A program made the translations under genes and the position numbers. DNA of 64,000 nucleotides from Heterocephalus glaber (taxonomy: Eukaryota > Chordata > Mammalia > Rodentia > Bathyergidae), in NCBI RefSeq assembly GCF_000247695.1, contig NW_004624795.1, forward strand, positions 5,286,686-5,350,685, in the 5' to 3' direction. A model generated the notes under the pieces. It saw nothing but the letters and a program-made list of their open reading frames with translations, was not told where the DNA came from and made no database searches. Shown here one piece after another: positions 1-14,730 of this stretch; within the stretch, counting starts at the first letter, position 1; every line of letters starts with the position of its first letter.

Positions 1-170
1 AAATAGGGAAGGGTGGAGGGGGTGAAGGGAGGGCAGGGGAAGGGAAAAAAAGTAAGAACCAAGAGACTCATGTAAAGGTACAAGATCCCAATGATGAATG
101 TAACTGTATTTTATACTGAAAATGTACCAATAAAGTGAATGGGGAAAACAAACAAACAAAAAAATAATCT
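1..170 (+). repeat. L1 3' UTR end with G-rich polypurine tract
   Basis: A purine-only stretch (1-55) is followed by text like the L1 3' end at 55.5-55.8 kb (TGTACCAATAAAGTG, then an A-rich tail). Only the extreme 3' end lies in the window. Confidence 0.6.
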
Positions 171-414
171 ATAGTCTTAGTCTTGTCTTTAGTCTAAAGA
201 GAAAATGGTTTCTTTATATAGGAATTTCAAAAGGGTGCTACCAATGTCTCAAACTCCCAGTTACCCCTTAGGGAAGTATGTGAATCTGGCCATTGTGATT
301 TTAATCTTCTTCAGATGCCCCTCCAGCCACAGTTCTAATGTATTTTCATCTTCTGCACTGAATCATTTGAGGGCCTTGCCCTGTCTGACTGCCTATACTA
401 TTTCTACCTAACTT

Positions 415-508
415 AGGGCTGGGGATTTAGCTCAGAGGTTCTGCCACCTGCCTCGAAAGTGAAAGGTCCTGAGTTCAATCCCCGGTACCAAAAAAAAAAA
501 AAAAAAAA
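415..508 (+). repeat. ID-like tRNA-derived SINE
   Basis: Starts GGGCTGGGGATTTAGCTCAG (A box) and has GAGTTCAATCC (B box), GGTACC and a 19-base A tail. Confidence 0.9.
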
Positions 509-1069
509 GAGAGAGAATGCTCACCTAACTTAGACATCTATCATATCCCCCCAGCTGAAGAGGTACCCCTAACTGCAGTTAGGGGAGGAGTGTAGTTTCC
601 ATGTAGCTGCTTCAAGCCAAGAAGGGTCGGTGTAGGGGAGACCACAGTCTGGAGCCTTCTCCAGAGAGCTGATCTAGTGGGCCTCAAATAGAAGTCATGC
701 TGCAGATTAGCAGTTCTAAACTCCCATCAGGTTGATCTGGTGGATCCCAGTAAAGGGAGGCTGATGCATTTGTTGGTTCCATCTGCATGGTCACTTGGAG
801 TTTGGCAGCCTCCAGGTTGTAGGATCCTGTAGGAAAGGTTCCCTCATGTCCTGGGTCCTCGTTGACCTTGGAGAGCCAGGGCCAAAATGTAGGCTGTCCT
901 CTTAGCCCAGTTACCTTTCTAGTTCCAATCTCCAAAATTTTGTAAAGGTCTCAGTCCATAATCAGCTGGCTACGAGGCTGGGATAGCAAACAAACATCAC
1001 AGAGGAGAAACAATATGGCGTACACAAGGCACCAAAGGTAGCAAGAGGTCCACATATCTTTCCTGTTTT
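509..1069. other. Unassigned intergenic sequence
   Basis: About 560 bases with no repeat, exon or motif that I recognise. An 83-codon minus-strand frame (684-935) has no recognisable domain and I do not call it a gene. Confidence 0.5.
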
Positions 1070-1219
1070 GTTTTGTTTTGGAGATGGGGGGTCTCTATGT
1101 AGTTCAGGCTGGCCTTGAACTCACTAGGTAGCCCAGGTCATTCTTGAACTCTCTCGGCAATCTTTCTGCCTCAGCCTCCCCAGTTCTGGGATTACAGGTG
1201 TGCACCACCACACCTGGCT
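1070..1219 (-). repeat. B1-like SINE
   Basis: Reverse orientation: GGTCTCTATGTAGTTCAGG through CTGGGATTACAGGTGTGCAC. Carries an extra copy of the ...GTAGCCCAGG segment, i.e. an internal duplication. Confidence 0.88.
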
Positions 1220-1383
1220 CTACCATGTTCTTTCTTCATTTTGAAATGAATAATGTTTTCTAGTTTCAATCATATTCTGTGGGCCCTAAGAGGTGAGGAA
1301 GCTCTGCCACCTAAGGCACCTTGGTTAGACGCCCCAGTCCATAAGCCTGTCAACTGCAGAGCCATCTGGACTCTTGATAGGCA

Positions 1384-1531
1384 TTCCATCCATCCATCCA
1401 GCAACCTAACCTTCCACCCAGCCATCCACCCGTGCACCCATGCACCCATTGACCCAACCATCCATCCATCCACTCAACCATCCATCCATCCACCCACCAA
1501 GCTACCCTTCCACCCACCCATCCTTCCCATC
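1384..1531 (+). repeat. Degenerate (CATC)n tetranucleotide array
   Basis: Runs of CCATCCATCCAT interrupted by CACC and CAACC variants over about 150 bases. Frames across it read Ser/His/Pro repeats and are not genes. Confidence 0.92.
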
Positions 1532-1903
1532 AGCTGTGGTGGAAAAAAGCCTGGCCAAAGCTAGGGAAGCCGCGCACGGCGCAAGGCTGCCCTCTAGAGT
1601 TTGTTCCAGGGCAGTGCAGGTGGGAGCGGAGATGGACCCCTCCACTCCCTCACCTGTATGACCGCCCACCTGTACTGGCCCAGAATGCACGCTCTGCCAA
1701 CAAAGGATCAGTAACGCCGCGGGGGGGGGGGTGGTCACCATTTTGTGGCGGTGACCACAACACATGAGCACACGGTTACAGCCCAGGGCAAAGATCGCTG
1801 GGATAGCTACGCGTTCGGAGTGCTAGGGCCTCAAAGCTTGTGTAGGAGTTTCCCCGGCGGGGCCTAACAGGAAAGCAATCCAGGTAGGGCAAACAGAGTC
1901 ATC

Positions 1904-2013
1904 AAAGTTCAGGCTTCCAGGGCCGAGGATTTAGCTCAGTGGTTTCGGCGCAAGGACCTGAGTTCGATCCCCGGTACCAAAAAAATAAATAAATAAAAAA
2001 GTTCAGGCTTCCA
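1904..2013 (+). repeat. ID-like SINE with intact target-site duplication
   Basis: The SINE core (1920-1997, shortened in the middle) is flanked by AAAGTTCAGGCTTCCA at 1904-1919 and 1998-2013, proving insertion by retrotransposition. Confidence 0.95.
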
Positions 2014-2362
2014 AGGATCAAGTGGAGGTCCGGCAAAGCTGCAGGTTTGTGGTCCCAAAGAGTCAAAGCCCATCCGGGGAGAGAGTAGGGCCGGAAGGTG
2101 AGAAAATTCCCACGCAGAAGCCGAGAAGGAAGCAAGAGTATTGAGTAGAAAGGCATGAGATCCTAGTTGTTGGAACAAGCGCAGTGCTTCACTGGCCAAC
2201 AGGTGTTTGCCAGCAGTCACCCGTCCTGTGCCAGGAACTCTTTAGGCAGAGTGCACAAAACGGGCAAAGGAGCTTAAACCGTAGAAGGGACAGGAGGATA
2301 GAGTAAACAGCAGTAATTACATTTGTTACAGTGACTAGAACAGGGTGTCGAAGATGCGGAGG

Positions 2363-2988
2363 AGCCGGGCATGGTGGCCCACGCCTGTGATCGAGAGGCT
2401 GAGGCAGGAGAATTGCCGCGTGTTTGAGACCAGCTTGGACTACATAGTGAGACTGTCTCAAAAAACTCGATAACGGCAGCAACAAAAACCCAACCTTGGG
2501 TCTCTAGCTCTCATGGAGCGCCCTCTGCTGGATAAATGTGAAACTGCTTCCGCTTTTAAAGGAATCAACCTGTGTTCACTGTTCACACCCTAGCCCTATG
2601 TCCCTCATAGGGAAGGAATCGGCACCACGAGCAGAACTGCCTGGCAAGCCCAACTCCGAATCTTTACCAGGCCTAGGAATCAGCAAAGAAAGACAAGACT
2701 TCCAGTTTGGGTTTAGCAGAGACCCCCAAAGTGAAGCCCAGGCGGCCAGGGGCTCCTAGGGATTGTATACTAGGACAAAATGATGCTGCCGCCGGAGGAG
2801 AACTGAGAATTTCTTTAGCCAATGCTGCAGGAAAAATCAGTCTCTAATTCACATATGAAAGATACCAGAGCCGGGCGTGATGGTGCACACCTATCATTCC
2901 AGCACTCTGAGGCTGAGGCAGGAGGATCTCTTGAGTTCTAAACCAGCCTGAATTGCATAGTGGGAGGAACCTGTCTCAAAACAAAACA
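2363..2988 (+). repeat. Two B1-like SINEs
   Basis: Forward copies at 2363-2466 and 2871-2985 (each begins GAGCCGGGC and ends CTGTCTCAAAA). The second ends in a short (AC)n at about 2986-3006. Between them (2467-2870) I see no gene or clear repeat. Confidence 0.85.
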
Positions 2989-3239
2989 ACACACACACAC
3001 ACACATTCACGTTGTCAGGATAGTAGGCTGAATCTAAACAGCTCTGGACAGGAAACCTCATTACATTAGGACATCCCCAAGCAGGGATATTGCAGGAACT
3101 AAAGAGCTCACCATTCTGGAAGTGAGGTACACACAGGCGCATGAGGTTTGCTGGTCTGGTCCTTCCCCTGTGTAGATGCATCCAGCAGGATACAGTACAG
3201 CCCCAGACGGGGGCAGGAAGATTTCTCTCCTGCGGCCAC

Positions 3240-3725
3240 TTTTTTTTTTTTTTTGGTACCCGGGATCGAACTCAGGTCCTTGTGCTTGCACAGTAGGCAG
3301 CGAAACCACTGAGCTAAATCCCCAGCCCTTGATTGTCTTTTCTTCCATCTTTCTACTATTGTATATGAGTGGCGATTAATAGTAGCAATTGCTAATCAGA
3401 ATTAAAACTGGGAAATAGTTACGGTCAGTAAAACACATGAGGAAACGTATCTTACAACTGATGCTATAAAATACATGGATATTTAGGAATAGGTGATGTT
3501 AAGAAAAATTCAATGAACTGATAAAATGAGATGAACACGTCTTGGTGAACAGAATGCTGGTGGAGGCAAAAATGATTAAAAAATACATTGTATTGTATGA
3601 CTTGAGAGGGGTTGTGAGTCAGGGTCTCACTCTGTAGTCCAGGCTGACCTCAAACTCAGGGTGATCCTCCTGCCTCTGCCTCCCTCCCAAGTGCTGGGAT
3701 GACAGGCGTGTGCCACCATGCCCCA
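3240..3725 (-). repeat. ID-like (3240-3329) and B1-like (3606-3725) SINEs
   Basis: The ID copy shows TTTGGTACCCGGGATCGAAC through GAGCTAAATCCCCAGCCC. The B1 copy runs from GTCTCACTCTGTAGTCCAGG to CACCATGCCCC. The 276 bases between hold nothing recognised. Confidence 0.88.
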
Positions 3726-4261
3726 CACTTTTCTATTTTAATCACAAGAGAGAGGGAGGAGCCAGTCCTGGGGGCTCCCTGCTGCCCAGGGCTTCTCCAT
3801 GTTCGCTGGACACGGTCGCAAGGTATTTTCCTTTGGGAATAGTGGAAGTTGTGGTTGTCTTTGAGGTTGTTGGAAATCATGTCAGTGCATCTCAGGACAC
3901 AGGTGTGCACGTGTGTGTGTGTGTGCACGCGGGTGCCGGAAGGCAGCAGACCTCTGGGGTGTTCTGGATTATCCTGTGCCTCTCCTCTAGACACTGCCCC
4001 CCATTTCTGGGATGAACACTAATAGTCACATTTGAAAGCTTGTATTTTTATTTCAAAATGCATGGTTTTTAATGTTGGTTTTTTATTTAATTACACTGTG
4101 GCAGAGAAGGTGGTCTGCATGATACTGATTCTTTGGTGTTTGTTAGAGCATGTGTGTGGCTCAGTCAGCAGTCAGTTTTACAAAGGTCCCCTGTGTGTTG
4201 GAAAAGAATGTGTACTTTCTAACTGCTGGGTGCAGGGTTCTGTGTACATTCAATAGATGAT

Positions 4262-4654
4262 GTGCCCAGTACAATGGCGCACGCCTGTCATCCCAGCACT
4301 GGGAGGCTGAGGCAAGAGGATCAAGGCCAGCCTGGACCACAAAGCGAGACCCTGTCTCAAAAAAAGCAAAACAACACACACAGACAAAATATTAAAAATC
4401 ATTTGATCTCCCATTTTCTTTCTTTTTTCTTTTTTGGTACCGGAGATGGAACTCAGGACCTTGTGCTTGCTAGGCAGGCGGCAGCACCACTGAGCTAAAT
4501 CCCTGGCCCATGATCTCCCTTTTTCGTTTGTTGTTTGTTTGTTTTGAGACAGGGTCTTGGTATGTAGCCCAGGCTGGCCTCAAACTCATGGCGATCCTCC
4601 TGCCTCAGCCTCTCCAGTACTGGGATGACAGGTGTGCACCACCACTCCCAGCCA
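4262..4654. repeat. SINE cluster: B1 (+), ID (-), B1 (-)
   Basis: Forward B1 4262-4366, reverse ID 4421-4509 and reverse B1 4536-4654, almost abutting. The following 4655-5283 is moderately GC-rich and unassigned. Confidence 0.88.
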
Positions 4655-5283
4655 TGAGTTTCTTTAGGGAAGGGACCGGCTCATTCATCTGCACGCTCGG
4701 AGCACCAAGTGTGACAGCAATGCCTGTGGAGGACAGAGCCGCCCCGCGCGCGCGCCCAGGGGTCAGTTGCGAGCAGATACATTTCCTGAAGGTCACACGG
4801 CGTTGTGCTCAGGGCCAGTTGGTGCCAACACAGCAGTGACACCGGCCGGGAGGGGCGACACAACAGAGCCGCACAAAGGCCACAGGTAGCGATAGCAACG
4901 GAAAGGGGCTGATAATGAACGACAAGGGGCTGAGCCGTCTTGGGGGCTCTCAGCGCGCATGCTCGGCCCAGATTCCAGGCCGATCTGAACTCCGTTTGTG
5001 AGATGCAGTGCATATCTGTGAGCCTGCAGTGAGCTGGGGGTAGGGAAGGTGACCGGAAGGTCAGGCTGGGAGACCAGTGCACGTGTGCTCTCGCCTGCGG
5101 CATGGGGTCTCCTACGCTTTTGCTATTTTATTTTCTACCTCTCTTAGGAGAACAGAAGCAGGAATAACCATAGGGTACTGTTTTGAATCAAATGGAGAAA
5201 ATGGAGTCCCTCTCAGAGCCATCGTTTCTAACTGCTCCAGAAGGGTGGTACTTGGCATGGGCCAGGGGCTCAAGAAGTGTAAA

Positions 5284-6413
5284 GGAGCCAGGAGTGGTGG
5301 CGCCTGCCTGTAATCCCAGCACTGAGGAGGCTGAGGCAAGATGATCTCTATAAGTTCAAGGCCCGCCTGTGCTCCACAGGCCAGTTTCGAACTGCATACC
5401 AAGCCCCTGTCTCAAAAAACAAAACAAAAGTGGAGCCAAATTCCTGAAGTAAGGGTAAGGAATTAAGCCTGAAAACAAAAGAGGACTCTGTGGCGGAAGA
5501 GGTGGGTTTTGAAAGTCAGAAAAGCTTAAGGAAAGGAGGGGCTGGGATGTCGCTCAGTGCCTTACAGCGCCTGTCTAGCAGCGCCTGGGAGGGGTCGGGT
5601 ACATCTGTAATTCCAGTACTCAGGAGGCTGAGGCAGGAGTACTGCCCTGAGTTTGAGGCCAGTCTGGGCTCCATAGTGAAACCCTGTCCCAACCTCCCTC
5701 CCTGCCAGCAGAACACATTTTTTAAAAAGAGGGAGCTGCTGGTTTCTTGTCCACAGTTTGCCTTTGCCTCCATCAGCAGCCTTGTACAAGCTCAGGGCCC
5801 TTCCCGGCTTCTCCACAGAAGCTGCGGGGCCTCCCCATGCTGGCTGTGGGGGGGGGGGGGGTCCCTGAGATCCCAGGTCCAGGCCTGAAGTTTTGCAACC
5901 ACCTTCCCCTCCTGAATCCTGGCCTGGGCTGTAGGAGCTTCTTCTTCCAGACACAGAGCACTTCTGGCCAGGGAGGCACTCAGAGTGGAGTGCAGGCTTT
6001 CCTCGCGCAAGGCCCAGGGCTCCATCCCAGCACCACAAAATAAAAACAAATAAGGAGCGCTGCCACCACACTGTGCATTCACTGCTTGTCACAGTCCTAC
6101 TGGAAAAGGGAGAGACCCATCTTCCAGGTGAAGACCTGGGGTCTTAGGTTAAGACCTTTACCCCTGTGCCGGCAGCGTGGCTCCATAGGAACGCTTGCCC
6201 AGCCCATGCAGGGCCCAAGTTCAATACCAGCGTAGGAACCACAACAACCAAACAGCAAAACCAAAACCCTTTTTAAAAAAGAACTGTGGGCTGGGTGTGG
6301 TGGCTCATAGCTGTAATCCCAGCGCTCAGGAGGCTGAGGCAGGAGGATGTCTATGAGTACCGGGCCAGCCTGGGCTATATATAGCAAGACCCTGTCTCAA
6401 AAAAAGAAACAAA
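5284..6413 (+). repeat. SINE-rich stretch: B1, fused ID-B1, ID remnant, B1
   Basis: B1 5284-5427, a fused ID plus B1 at 5537-5690 (GGGGCTGGGATGTCGCTCAG running into TCTGTAATTCCAGTACTCAG), a degraded ID 5970-6052, and B1 6289-6413. Confidence 0.8.
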
Positions 6414-7149
6414 CTTGGACTCAAACTGATATAGGGGGAAGAGATGGAACTCCCAAACCTGCTAGATATCCAAAGCACGAGTTCCTGTTCTCTAAAATCG
6501 AAGGATGAATTCCAGGAACAACAGAGGTTAAGAGTAGGAAAAACTTATTGAAAGAGAGCTTCTAAGAGAGAAGGAAGAGGGACCAGAAAATGAGTTCCCC
6601 ACCAAGGCAGGTGCAGCGCCACTGAGCTACATCCCCGGCCCCAGTTACTGCTGTTCATCCCGCGGGGGTGTGGCAGTTTCTCTCCTTTTACAATGCTGGC
6701 CTTCAGAGACTGTGCCTTGGTTGTCTCCATGTTGCCTCCTCGAGGCCGGGCCTGCCTGCCTGCATACAGAATATCTATTAACTTACCTATCTGCAATAAA
6801 GCCATACAGTATGGCCAAGATTTGGAACCCGTGCATTTAAGTTTTCTCGTAAGTCACAGGATAAAGTGGACAATTCTGGATCTGTGCTGTACACAGACCC
6901 TTGGGACAAATCTGTGCATGAAAAAAGATAACACACATAGACAAAGTCAGGGAAAGGGACTACCCGGGAACACTCGGCAACAAGCACACAATGCCTGGGA
7001 TTAGCTCAGGTTTCTGAAGTGGAAGCAGCATTCTTCTGACTGTACAGGTCACTCGGGCTTTTCAGAGTCCATGTTTGCTGCTGGGGGTCACAACAGCCTT
7101 GTGGGGTACACGCCATTTTAATTCTCACTTCCCCTTCCCTCTCCTCCCC
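6414..7149. other. Intergenic stretch with an ID fragment
   Basis: Only a reverse ID 5' fragment (6601-6642, ending in GAGCTACATCCCCGGCCC) is recognisable. The rest is unassigned. Confidence 0.5.
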
Positions 7150-8200
7150 CCATCTCTAGATATCCTTCCCATTTCCCTGTTTCCCATTGTCTATCTTTGA
7201 TTTGACTTTTTGTTTATACTCTGGATTTCGCTTAAAAAGAGAAACCATGTGATAGTTAAGCTTGTGTGTCTGATTTATTTCACTTAGCATTATGGTCAAA
7301 AGGTGCATCGATTCTCCCACAAATGCTTCAAGTTTATCCTTCTTTATGGCAGAGTAGTACTCCACTCTGTATAATACCACATTTTCTTTTTTCTTTTTTG
7401 GTATCAGGGATTGAATACCACATCTTCTTCATCCATTCGTCTGTCGATGGACATATAGGCCACTTCCAAGATTTAGCTATTATGAGTTGTGCTGCTATAA
7501 ACATGGGTTATGCATGGATCACTGTAATGTGATGTCTTTAACTCTTTCAGGAAGATTCCTAGAAGGGAAATAGCTGGGCTAAATGGAAACTTTAGTTTTA
7601 ATTTTTTTTTTTTTAGCTGTACCAGGGATCGAACTCAGGACCTTGGGCTTGCAAGGCAGGTACGGTCCCACTGAGCTAAATCCCCGGCCCTAGTTTTAAT
7701 TTTTTGAGGAATCTACATACTCATCTCCATAGTGGTTGTACTAGTTTTCATTCATACTAACAGTATAGAAAGGTTCTTTTTTTCCCTGCAGCCTTGCCAG
7801 CATTTGTTATTATCAGATTTCTTTTTTTCCTTTGGTACCGGGGATCAAACTCGAGACCTTGAGGTTTCAAGGCAGGTGCTGGAACCACTGAGCTAAATCC
7901 CCGGCCCATTATCGGATTTCTTGATGACGGCCATTCTCATTCTGGAGTGAGGTGGAATGCCAGTGTGGTTGTTTCAATTTGCATTTCTCTGATGCCCAGT
8001 GATGTAGAACACTTTTCCATGTATGTATTGACCATTTGCACCTCTTCTGAAATTCCTGTTCATTTCACTTGCCCATTTTCTGATTGGGCCTTTTATTTGG
8101 GGGAGGTCTAATTCTTTTTTTGAGCTCTTTATGTATTCTAGGTGGTAGTCCTCTGGCCTAGCAGTAGCTGGCAAGAGTTTTCCCGTTCTGAAGGCTGTCT
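7150..8200 (-). repeat. L1 ORF2 C-terminal/3' fragment with three ID insertions
   Basis: Reverse-strand L1 text, e.g. YSAIKKDKLEAF and AAINMG in the minus frames, broken by stops. ID-like SINEs sit inside: a short 3' piece at 7384-7415, then 7600-7692 and 7823-7907. The last two are flanked by duplicated target sequence (TAGTTTTAATTTTT; ATTATCAGATTTCTT with one change). Confidence 0.85.
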
Positions 8201-8340
8201 CTGCTCTCAGATCTGTAGAACTGGAGACCGCTGATGCTTTGGGCTCAGACTGTCTGGGTTCAAATAGTAACACTACCTCTCACCATGTTTGCTGACCTGA
8301 GAGACAGTCTGTAAAGTGGAGCAATTTATAAAATGAAGGC

Positions 8341-8860
8341 GGGCCGGGGGTTTAGCTCAGTGGTTCCGTCTGCCTTACAAGCCCAAGGTCCCAAGTTTGA
8401 TCCCTGTCTCCAAAAAAAGAAGGTAATCATTCCTACCTCAAAAGGTTGTTAAAGAGTTAAACTGCCAGATGTGGTGGCGCACACCTGTAATCCCAGGACT
8501 TGGGAGGCTGAGGCAAGAGGATCACCATGAGTTCGAGGTCAGCCTGGGCTACATAGTGAGTTCAAGGGAAACCCTGTCTGAAAAAGAAGAGTTAAATCAT
8601 TCACCACAGTCCCCTCCTCCTTTATCTTCAAGGACTCATATGGTCTAAGACCCTGCTGGATACCTGAAACCCTGGATGGAACCACACCCAATATACTGAG
8701 ACTTGGGGAGCCGGAAATGCATCCCTGTAATCCCAGTGCTCAGGAGGCTGAAGCAGGAGGATCACAATGAGTTCGAGGCCAGCCATGAGTCCCAGACCTA
8801 CATAGTGAGACACTGTCTCAAAAAAAAGAAAGGAAGAAAATAAATAAATAAATAAATTGG
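8341..8860 (+). repeat. ID-like SINE and two B1-like SINEs
   Basis: ID 8341-8418, B1 8463-8592 and B1 8706-8860 with an A-rich (AAAT)n tail. All lie on the plus strand. Confidence 0.88.
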
Positions 8861-9039
8861 AATTTTGACCCAGGTTCATTTAATTGTTAGCATTTCCTAT
8901 TATAAATCCAATAAATATCATACAAATATAATTCAATCTTATTACACTGTCCATAATTAACTATTAATGTTTCATATTTTTTCCTGATCTTCTCCCATAC
9001 TTTTTCACAATGCTGTAGTTTGGTTTGGTTTGATGTTTT

Positions 9040-9186
9040 TCTTTTTTTTGAGACAGAGCCTCATTATGCAAGTCAGGCTGGCCTTGAACCCACTATGGAG
9101 CCCAGGCTGGTCTGGAATACTCATTGATCCTCCTGCCTCGGCCTCCTGAGTGCTGGGATTGCAGGCGTGCGCCATCACACCAGGCC
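9040..9186 (-). repeat. B1-like SINE with internal duplication
   Basis: Reverse copy with two GGCTGG-type modules (GCAAGTCAGGCTGGCC and GAGCCCAGGCTGG). 9187-9589 is AT-rich and unassigned. Confidence 0.85.
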
Positions 9187-9589
9187 AGTGCTATAGTTTT
9201 GCATTTTTCGCATCTTACATCATGAAAATTTTCTCAACAGAAGACTCTTCAAAAATGTGATTTCATTTTATGTTTTATTTGTGCTGGTTTCCTAAAGTGA
9301 AGACTTCATAATGTATTTAACCATTTACTGTCAGCAAGATTTACTTGTTTTCCTTTTCCATAAATTCTGCCATTTATATGGTTTTAACAGAATTGCATTT
9401 TAACAGAATTGCATTTCTGGTTATTTCTTCAGGATAGTTTCCTAGAAGTCATATTAGTGAGTGAAAGGGGATCCAGGTTGAAAGGCTGTCAATTGCCCAA
9501 GAATTGTGGGTCAAAGAGGATGGCCGAAGCAAAGCCTTTCGAAGAAAAATAACTACTACTGCCAAACTGCTTTTGAGGAGTCTTCTAGC

Positions 9590-10163
9590 CAGGCATGAGG
9601 TGCACGCCTGTGATCCCAGTTACTCCAGAGGCTGAGGCAGGATAATTGCCAAGTTTAAGGCCAGCCTGGGACACTTAGGGGGACCTTGTCTCAAAAGAAA
9701 AAGGGGGGAAAAAAAAGAAAAAGGCATCGAGACTGTACCTTGGTCCTAGACAGCTTGCTTAACATGCCCAAGGCCCTGGATTCAATCGCCTGCACTCAAC
9801 AACAAAAATTAAAGAAATAAAAAGAATTCTATTTTTGTGATAAATGCGAGATGACATGTTTAAACGTTGATTTCTTTGATTAGTAAGCTTAGACATTCTT
9901 TCCTGCAGTTCATAGTTCTTTAGGGAATTGCCCGTTTCTGCGCGTTCATGTCTCTCATGGAATTTCTCTTGGAATGATGTTTTTACAATATAAATATTTT
10001 ATTATTTGATTATTTTGGAGGTTTTGGAACAGGGCCTCACGATGTAGTTCAAGTTGGCCTTTAACTCTCCATGTAGCCCAGGCTGGCCTAGGACTGGCGG
10101 AGATCTTCCTGCCTCAGCCTCCCGATCGTTGGGATTACTGGTGAGTGCCACCACGCCCGGCTA
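9590..10163. repeat. B1 (+), degraded ID (+) and B1 (-)
   Basis: B1 9590-9700, a weak ID remnant at about 9730-9810 and a reverse B1 10015-10163. The last ends just before the ATP5MC1 promoter. Confidence 0.78.
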
Positions 10164-10199
10164 CAATATATCTTTTCAAACTATCCGTTTGCTGGCCAG

Positions 10200-10846
10200 T
10201 GAGTGCTGAACACCGGCGGAGCCCCACAGAAAACAGGCTCGCAACTTCGGAACCTTGCAGCCCGCCTCCATTCCATATGGAGGAGGGCGAATTTCCCCGA
10301 ATCCCGGGGTGAGAATTGCTGCAAAGGCGTGGGCTCGCCAGGCCTCCGAGTAACGTCTCGCGGGATCTCGGCAATCGGGGGGGGGGGGGCTGGGCTCCGA
10401 CCCGACTACAAATCCCAAAATGCAACGCGCCTCGAGGCCCGAGCGCCCGAATGAAAACGGGGGGCCCAGGTCATGTGTCCGCCAGCATCAGCGGTCCAGT
10501 CATCTCTCCCACGCCTTTTTCTTCAGCTTCCACCTTGGTCGCCATTTTGTGCGCGAGGTTGGGGAACCTCGGAGTCCCGCCGACTCTATGGTCGAGCGTT
10601 TCGGGGCTCCGACCAATCCTAATCTAGATCTCGAAGGAAAACCCCTCCTTTACCCGCATGGAGGCGGGAATTGCCACGAAGCTCCTGTGGAGAGAGAGGA
10701 AGAAGCTGAGCACGACCAATGAGAAAAGAGGAATCGAGGACACCAGCCAATGGGGACGCGGGGGGATGGCCACCAATGAGCGCAGAGGGAGCGCGGGACA
10801 CGTGGGTGGGGGAGCCCAGCCTGAGACTAAGCGCTAAAGCTGCGAG
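10200..10846 (+). promoter_or_regulatory. ATP5MC1: ATP5MC1 CpG-rich promoter and noncoding first exon
   Basis: This GC-rich, TATA-less stretch precedes ATP5MC1. It holds a ZNF143/SBS-like motif (10405-10423, begins ACTACAAATCCC), a YY1-like GCCATTTT (10541-10548), and four CCAAT boxes at 10613, 10716, 10747 and 10773. A donor AGGTGAGT follows 10846, and an acceptor at 11391-11396 precedes the start-codon exon. The first exon is therefore noncoding and probably ends at 10846, with transcription starting near 10800-10830. The motifs are read directly. The start site is inferred. Confidence 0.75.
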
Positions 10847-11407
10847 GTGAGTCAGTCACCTTGAGCCGGGCGAGGCCTGTCGTGGATCAGGGGCTGCGGG
10901 GCAGTGGGAGCGCAGGTGATGGGGCCGGCAGCGGGCAATCGGCGGGGTGTGGGCTGGGCCGTGAGGAAGGGCATTGCCCCGGGGCCGGGAGTGGAGCCTG
11001 ATGGATTCCTGTCCCCTGCTCCGTGATGAGCGGGGCCCGGGTGAGCGGGGCCCAGCTGGATGAGGGGGCGGCTGTGTCGCCCGGGTAGGATTCCCGCAGC
11101 GTCTGCCCCGCATCCGCCCGCAGCTTCCCGGGAGACCGCCCGCTTTTGCAGCCTGTCCCTCTGGGGCCCGGGCCTCCTCCCCTTCCTTCCGTCCTCCGTG
11201 ACTTTCCCGCTGCACTCGGGCGGTGGCCCGGGGAGCCCGCGCCGCCCCTCGCCCCAGTCCCCTCCCCGCCGGGCACGGATCGAGGCCCGAAGGGTCGGGG
11301 CAGGGCGGGCGGGGTGCGGGGACGGCAGAAGGTCGCCGCTGCAAGCTGCCAACCGGGCTGGCAGGTGCACTGCTGCTTTGTTGTTAAATGTCTCAGCAGA
11401 CTGAATC

Positions 11408-13771
<2,364 letters not shown>

Positions 13772-13821
13772 GGTGACCTCGGGTTGCCCGCCATCCTGGT
13801 GCTGGGCCACTGAGCTGTACC

Positions 13822-13827
13822 ATTAAA
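13822..13827 (+). terminator. ATP5MC1: ATP5MC1 polyadenylation signal ATTAAA
   Basis: This common variant hexamer lies 51 nt past the stop codon and is followed by T/G-rich sequence (GTTTCTCTAAGCTGCGTG), as expected downstream of a cleavage site. Confidence 0.85.
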
Positions 13828-14089
13828 CCACGTTTCTCTAAGCTGCGTGCTGTGCCTCTGTCCTTGAACCTTGGGAACAGGTGGGAAGAAGGGCTTGGGC
13901 CAGCTCTGGGGAGCAGGAAGTCCCTGGGTGGGGCTGGCAGTCAGGACAGCCACAGCCGGAGGGCAGAAGTGTCCTTCCTCTCCCTGGAGGGAGGTGGTTT
14001 CCCTCACATGCCCTGTGTGTGTGTTGGTGTGTAACAGTTTTGAAGGGTTTAATGTGCACAAAGCGCTAGTGTTTTACTACAACTCTTGA

Positions 14090-14730
14090 CTTTTTTGGTT
14101 TTGGTTTTATTGAGACAAGGTCTCACTGTGTAGTTTAGGCCTTGAACTCGCTCCGTAGCCTTTGAACTCCCAGCAATCCTGCCTCAGCCTCCCGAGCGCT
14201 GGGATCACAGGCATGCACTACCACACTGGACTCTGTTGTTCCTTTATTTTTGGTACCAGGGATCGAACTCAGGTCTTTGTGCTTGTGCAGCAGGCAGCGA
14301 AACCACTGAGCTAAATCCCTGGCCCTCTGTTCTTTGAAGCCCAGAGGAAGCATATGCCATGGACAGAATTAACACAGGCCTTGAAGACATGGTTGGTCTC
14401 AAATTGGATGATTTCAAAAGGAGTAATAACTCATAAGTGGTACCCGTCGGGTGAAAACCTTACATCTCTGCCCTAATTAGTATGCAGGACACCTTCCAAC
14501 ATACAGGCAATTAGCAAGAAGAGTTAAAATACACAGGCTGGGGGTGTAGCTCAGCGGTAGAGCTTGCTGTGTGTGCTTAGCCTGCGTGAGGTGCTGGACG
14601 GTCCTGCAGCCAGGCAAGGTGGTGTGCGCCTGTGATCCCAGCACTGGGGAGGCTGAGGCAGGAGGCTCGCCGCAAGCTCAGGGCCAGCCTGAACTACATA
14701 GCAAGACCCTGTCCCCCAAAAAACCCCAAA
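14090..14730. repeat. SINE cluster: B1 (-), ID (-), fused ID-B1 (+)
   Basis: Reverse B1 14090-14233, reverse ID 14246-14327, and a forward ID (14536-14606) directly joined to a B1 (14607-14730). The ID of the fusion is of the older form GTAGCTCAGCGGTAGAGC. Confidence 0.85.

Noticed and set aside
1253..1661. His/Pro/Ser repeat proteins
   Set aside because: Pure translation of the (CATC)n array on both strands.
1..10000. CALCOCO2 exons expected upstream by synteny
   Set aside because: I searched for coding blocks with splice sites and found none. The human distance suggests the gene lies outside the window.
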